A DNA stretch of 64,000 nucleotides from Zerene cesonia (Eukaryota; Arthropoda; Insecta; Lepidoptera; Pieridae): assembly GCF_012273895.1 (NCBI RefSeq), contig NC_052114.1, positions 8,103,927-8,167,926 on the forward strand, in the 5' to 3' direction. A model generated the notes under the pieces. That model was not told where the DNA came from. It saw nothing but the letters and a program-made list of their open reading frames with translations, and did not search any database. Positions 61,541 through 64,000 of the stretch are shown here, piece after piece. Every line of letters begins with the position of its first letter. Position 1 is the first letter of the stretch. The position numbers and the translations under genes are program-made.

Positions 61541-62216
61541 TATATGTATATGTTTTTTTTTATATGTATTGTAATTAATAAATAAAACCTCGCGTTACTG
61601 ATTTTTGTGACCTAAGCTTAAAAATTTGTGAAATCTATTTTTTATTACATATCACAAAACATTATATTTAAAAGATCATTGCATTGCACCAGAAAGTAAG
61701 AAAATCATAGGACTGCTTGTTGGGTATCGTAATAACATTGTGTTCTTATCCCGTATTATTATTTGGTTAATACTGTGCTAGGCATGAACATAATATAAAA
61801 AGTACGTCCAAGTGTGTGCATAATAGCAAAGTACTCTTTGGTTTAAATTCTACGACCGTGGTGCACATTCAACAGATTAGACACGACAATGACATATTGA
61901 CATGAAACAATTGACAACATTCAGAATTCGAGTGTCTCCGCCTATAACATCTGATTATTTATATTTTTATGTTAAACAAAATTAGTCAAAAATATGGTTG
62001 CTGAGCTAGTCTATTCAAATTCTTGATTTCTAAAAACGACAAATATTTAATTTTATTTAAACGTTAAACAACTAAATGTATTAGCAAAATGTAACAATAA
62101 TATGCAATGTAACGAGAAAACGTAGCTGCAGAAAATTTAACACTATATATGTGAGTGAAATCTGTAGAAGAAGATGAAGTAACCAAATATGAAGCCAAGA
62201 ATATCGAGGTTTAAAA

Positions 62217-64000
62217 ATGTTGTCCGCTTACGCCAGGTTTATAGTGCGTCATTCTTATTTAATCCTTTTCAGCGTAGCTTCTATATCCACAGTGTTGACG
62301 GTAATACCCCTTGTTTGTCACACATTACCTTCCTTTTCCGATCCGGTGCTTGGATTTGAAACTAGAGGAACAATATTAGCAAACCGTTTTATTGCTTGGG
62401 AAAATCTAATAGATGAAACAAGACCGTCCCGAAGACTAGCTGTGAATCCGAAAGAAATTGAAGACCAAATTCGTATGAATCACACCTTTACAAATAGGAT
62501 TATCAAAAACAAGTCACATTCTGTACACCGACACAAAAAGGGGCGTAATAAGAAGACTAAACAAAACAACAACACTGCCTTTGCCAAAACTACTTACAGT
62601 TCTGCTGAAATAAACATTTCAATCAATCATATTCATTGGAGCTTTGGTAAAAATGTGTCATTCGAAGATGAAGATACTGTTTTCCTCAGAAACCATACTC
62701 GAATGCAATGGAAAATTATAAAAGACATGCCACTTTCACCTGGTATGTATGGACATCATAATTATGCATCTGGTGTCTGCGGAGGTCCTGTAGCAGACTA
62801 TGCTCATTTAGTTGTGACAACCACTGATGGAACATCACTCTTAACATTTGAAAATGTCCAGAAAGTTTGTAAATTACAAAATAACCTTGTGGAGCTTGGT
62901 AATGATTTGTATATCAACCTATGCCAGAGATCAACATATTCGGAAGAACTTTGCTGTCCAATATGGAGTATACCAAACTATATTGCTATTATATCTGGAA
63001 AAAACTCCTGTGAAAATGTTACAAAAGAAGATGTTGATACAACAGTGCAGGTGCTGAAGAAATGTGCAGGTTATTTTCATAATTTTACTTTAATGTCATC
63101 CTGCGAAATGAATCGATGTAGAGTACCAAAATACTGTGCCCAACATGACGCAGTCTACAATTTACTGTTTTATCTTATAGATTCCAATGCGTTTTCTCCT
63201 GAAAATATTACTAACACATTTGTTAAAAACTCAATGCTATTCTTACCGTTACCAACAAGCAGCCCTGTACTGCCATATTATGAAATGCTTGAAAATGCTA
63301 ATTTATCATGTGATTCTCTTATTATACCAGCTATGGATTTTGGTTTAAGGAATGCGCTTTTTGATCTTTGGATAATTCAAGACACTTGGTTAATAGGTTT
63401 GGGTGGATTGTTTGTACTTATTGGTGTTTGGATTTATACCAAATCACTGTTACTTACGATTTTATTATTCATAGCCATAGCATATTCTCTTGGTGTAGCA
63501 TACTTTTTGTACATTTATGTATTTTCGCTGGAATTTTTTCCATTTATGAATTTATTAGTTATTGTTGTTCTGATAGGGATTGGAGCAGATGATGCATTTA
63601 TATATGTCAAAGTTTGGTCAATGGTTAGTAAGAGATTAATAAGGGATAATGTAGTTATTCAGGAAAATGGTTTAAGTGATATTAAAAATGTTTCGAGTGC
63701 TGGTGAAACTATATTGGTTCAAATCCTTGAAGAAACTCTAAAGCATACTGTTGTTGCAATATTAATTACAACTGTAACAACTGCTGTTGCATTTTTTGCG
63801 TCATATGTTAGTTATATTCCTGCCATAAACTGTTTTAGTGTGTTTGCTGGTACCACAGTATTAGTCAACTTTTTTCTTATGATGACTTGGTTGCCGGCAT
63901 CAGTTTTCATACTAGATGTTAAATTGTATATATCAAGATATGTGTTACTAGGTGTATTTAGGAGGACTATGAATGAAATTGGAGAGGATATCAAAGTAAT
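62217..64000 (+). CDS. disp: Dispatched, RND-family Hedgehog release transporter (5' part)
   Basis: Multipass protein with a sterol-sensing domain, known to export cholesterol-modified Hedgehog from producing cells. From ATG 62217 the frame is open for 594 codons to the window end with no intron. Helix 1 is near residues 6-33, followed by FSDPVLGFETRGTILANRF, a hallmark of Dispatched. A long Cys-rich, glycosylatable extracellular loop follows (CGGPVADY, CEMNRCRVPKYC). The sterol-sensing helices start at about residue 391. GADD at 456-459 (LIGIGADDAFIYVKVW) is the RND transport motif. The ending TLKHTVVAILITTVTTAVAF and YIPAINCFSVFAGTTVLVNF is typical. Family members are about 1,000-1,200 residues, so roughly half is here. 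Confidence 0.95.
   Translation, partial: MLSAYARFIVRHSYLILFSVASISTVLTVIPLVCHTLPSFSDPVLGFETRGTILANRFIAWENLIDETRPSRRLAVNPKEIEDQIRMNHTFTNRIIKNKSHSVHRHKKGRNKKTKQNNNTAFAKTTYSSAEINISINHIHWSFGKNVSFEDEDTVFLRNHTRMQWKIIKDMPLSPGMYGHHNYASGVCGGPVADYAHLVVTTTDGTSLLTFENVQKVCKLQNNLVELGNDLYINLCQRSTYSEELCCPIWSIPNYIAIISGKNSCENVTKEDVDTTVQVLKKCAGYFHNFTLMSSCEMNRCRVPKYCAQHDAVYNLLFYLIDSNAFSPENITNTFVKNSMLFLPLPTSSPVLPYYEMLENANLSCDSLIIPAMDFGLRNALFDLWIIQDTWLIGLGGLFVLIGVWIYTKSLLLTILLFIAIAYSLGVAYFLYIYVFSLEFFPFMNLLVIVVLIGIGADDAFIYVKVWSMVSKRLIRDNVVIQENGLSDIKNVSSAGETILVQILEETLKHTVVAILITTVTTAVAFFASYVSYIPAINCFSVFAGTTVLVNFFLMMTWLPASVFILDVKLYISRYVLLGVFRRTMNEIGEDIKV

Larger units (their letters stand above)
60805..62216. promoter_or_regulatory. 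Divergent intergenic region between VhaPPA1-1 and disp
   Basis: The two genes are transcribed away from each other, with 1.5 kb between start codons, so promoters for both must lie here unless 5' exons are elsewhere. The region contains an inverted Helitron-like fragment (61108-61144) and a TA-rich foldback (61414-61540). No clear TATA box or initiator was identified. Confidence 0.4.

Noticed and set aside
61392..61574. 60-codon frame of alternating Tyr/Ile
   Set aside because: It is the translation of a (TA)n tract inside a foldback element.
1..64000. CRISPR arrays, operons, rRNA or tRNA genes
   Set aside because: None seen. Repeats are dispersed eukaryotic elements, and no cloverleaf-like conserved A/B-box sequence was noticed by eye.

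Overview
This is a eukaryotic, almost certainly lepidopteran (butterfly or moth), genomic window. Introns and intergenic DNA are AT-rich, while many coding exons are GC-rich. Splice sites are canonical GT..AG. The non-coding DNA carries short interspersed fragments typical of moths and butterflies: Helitron-like copies ending in a small hairpin plus CTAG(T), TA-rich foldbacks, and LINE-like 3' ends. There are no bacterial features. The species cannot be named from the sequence alone.

Layout. Positions 1-20659 hold no gene I can support; this is the upstream region or first-intron region of the next gene, with several mobile-element fragments and one GC-richer patch (13206-13379) that could be a promoter or 5' exon. 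Positions 20720-54999 (+) hold one very large gene, starry night/flamingo (stan; CELSR family), an adhesion GPCR cadherin of planar cell polarity. I resolve 53 coding exons, all phase-compatible, about 10.43 kb of visible CDS and about 3,500 residues. One exon is truncated by an assembly gap (39711-39823). The domain order is signal peptide and pro-region, 8 to 9 cadherin repeats, EGF/laminin-G/EGF-Lam modules, HormR, GAIN/GPS, seven helices, and a long cytoplasmic tail ending in a PDZ-binding motif (ETRV). The 3' UTR ends near 56060. Positions 60063-60680 (-) hold VhaPPA1-1, the V-ATPase proteolipid c'' subunit, as a 205-residue single-exon CDS, possibly with a 3'-UTR intron leading to 58190-58506. 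From 62217 (+) to the window edge runs the 5' part (594 codons) of dispatched (disp), an RND/sterol-sensing-domain transporter that releases lipid-modified Hedgehog. VhaPPA1-1 and disp are divergent, about 1.5 kb apart.

The genes do not form one pathway: stan (planar polarity) and disp (Hedgehog release) are developmental genes, and VhaPPA1-1 is a housekeeping proton-pump subunit. I found no undescribed multi-gene system. The observations most worth checking are a diverged duplicate of the 3' half of a stan tail exon (52101-52169) whose differences are largely synonymous, a Gly-rich insertion in the extracellular region, a C-terminus whose PDZ motif depends on the last splice, a tandem splice acceptor, and a set of related foldback elements in stan introns. 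Comparisons with Drosophila proteins are from memory, and no search was run.
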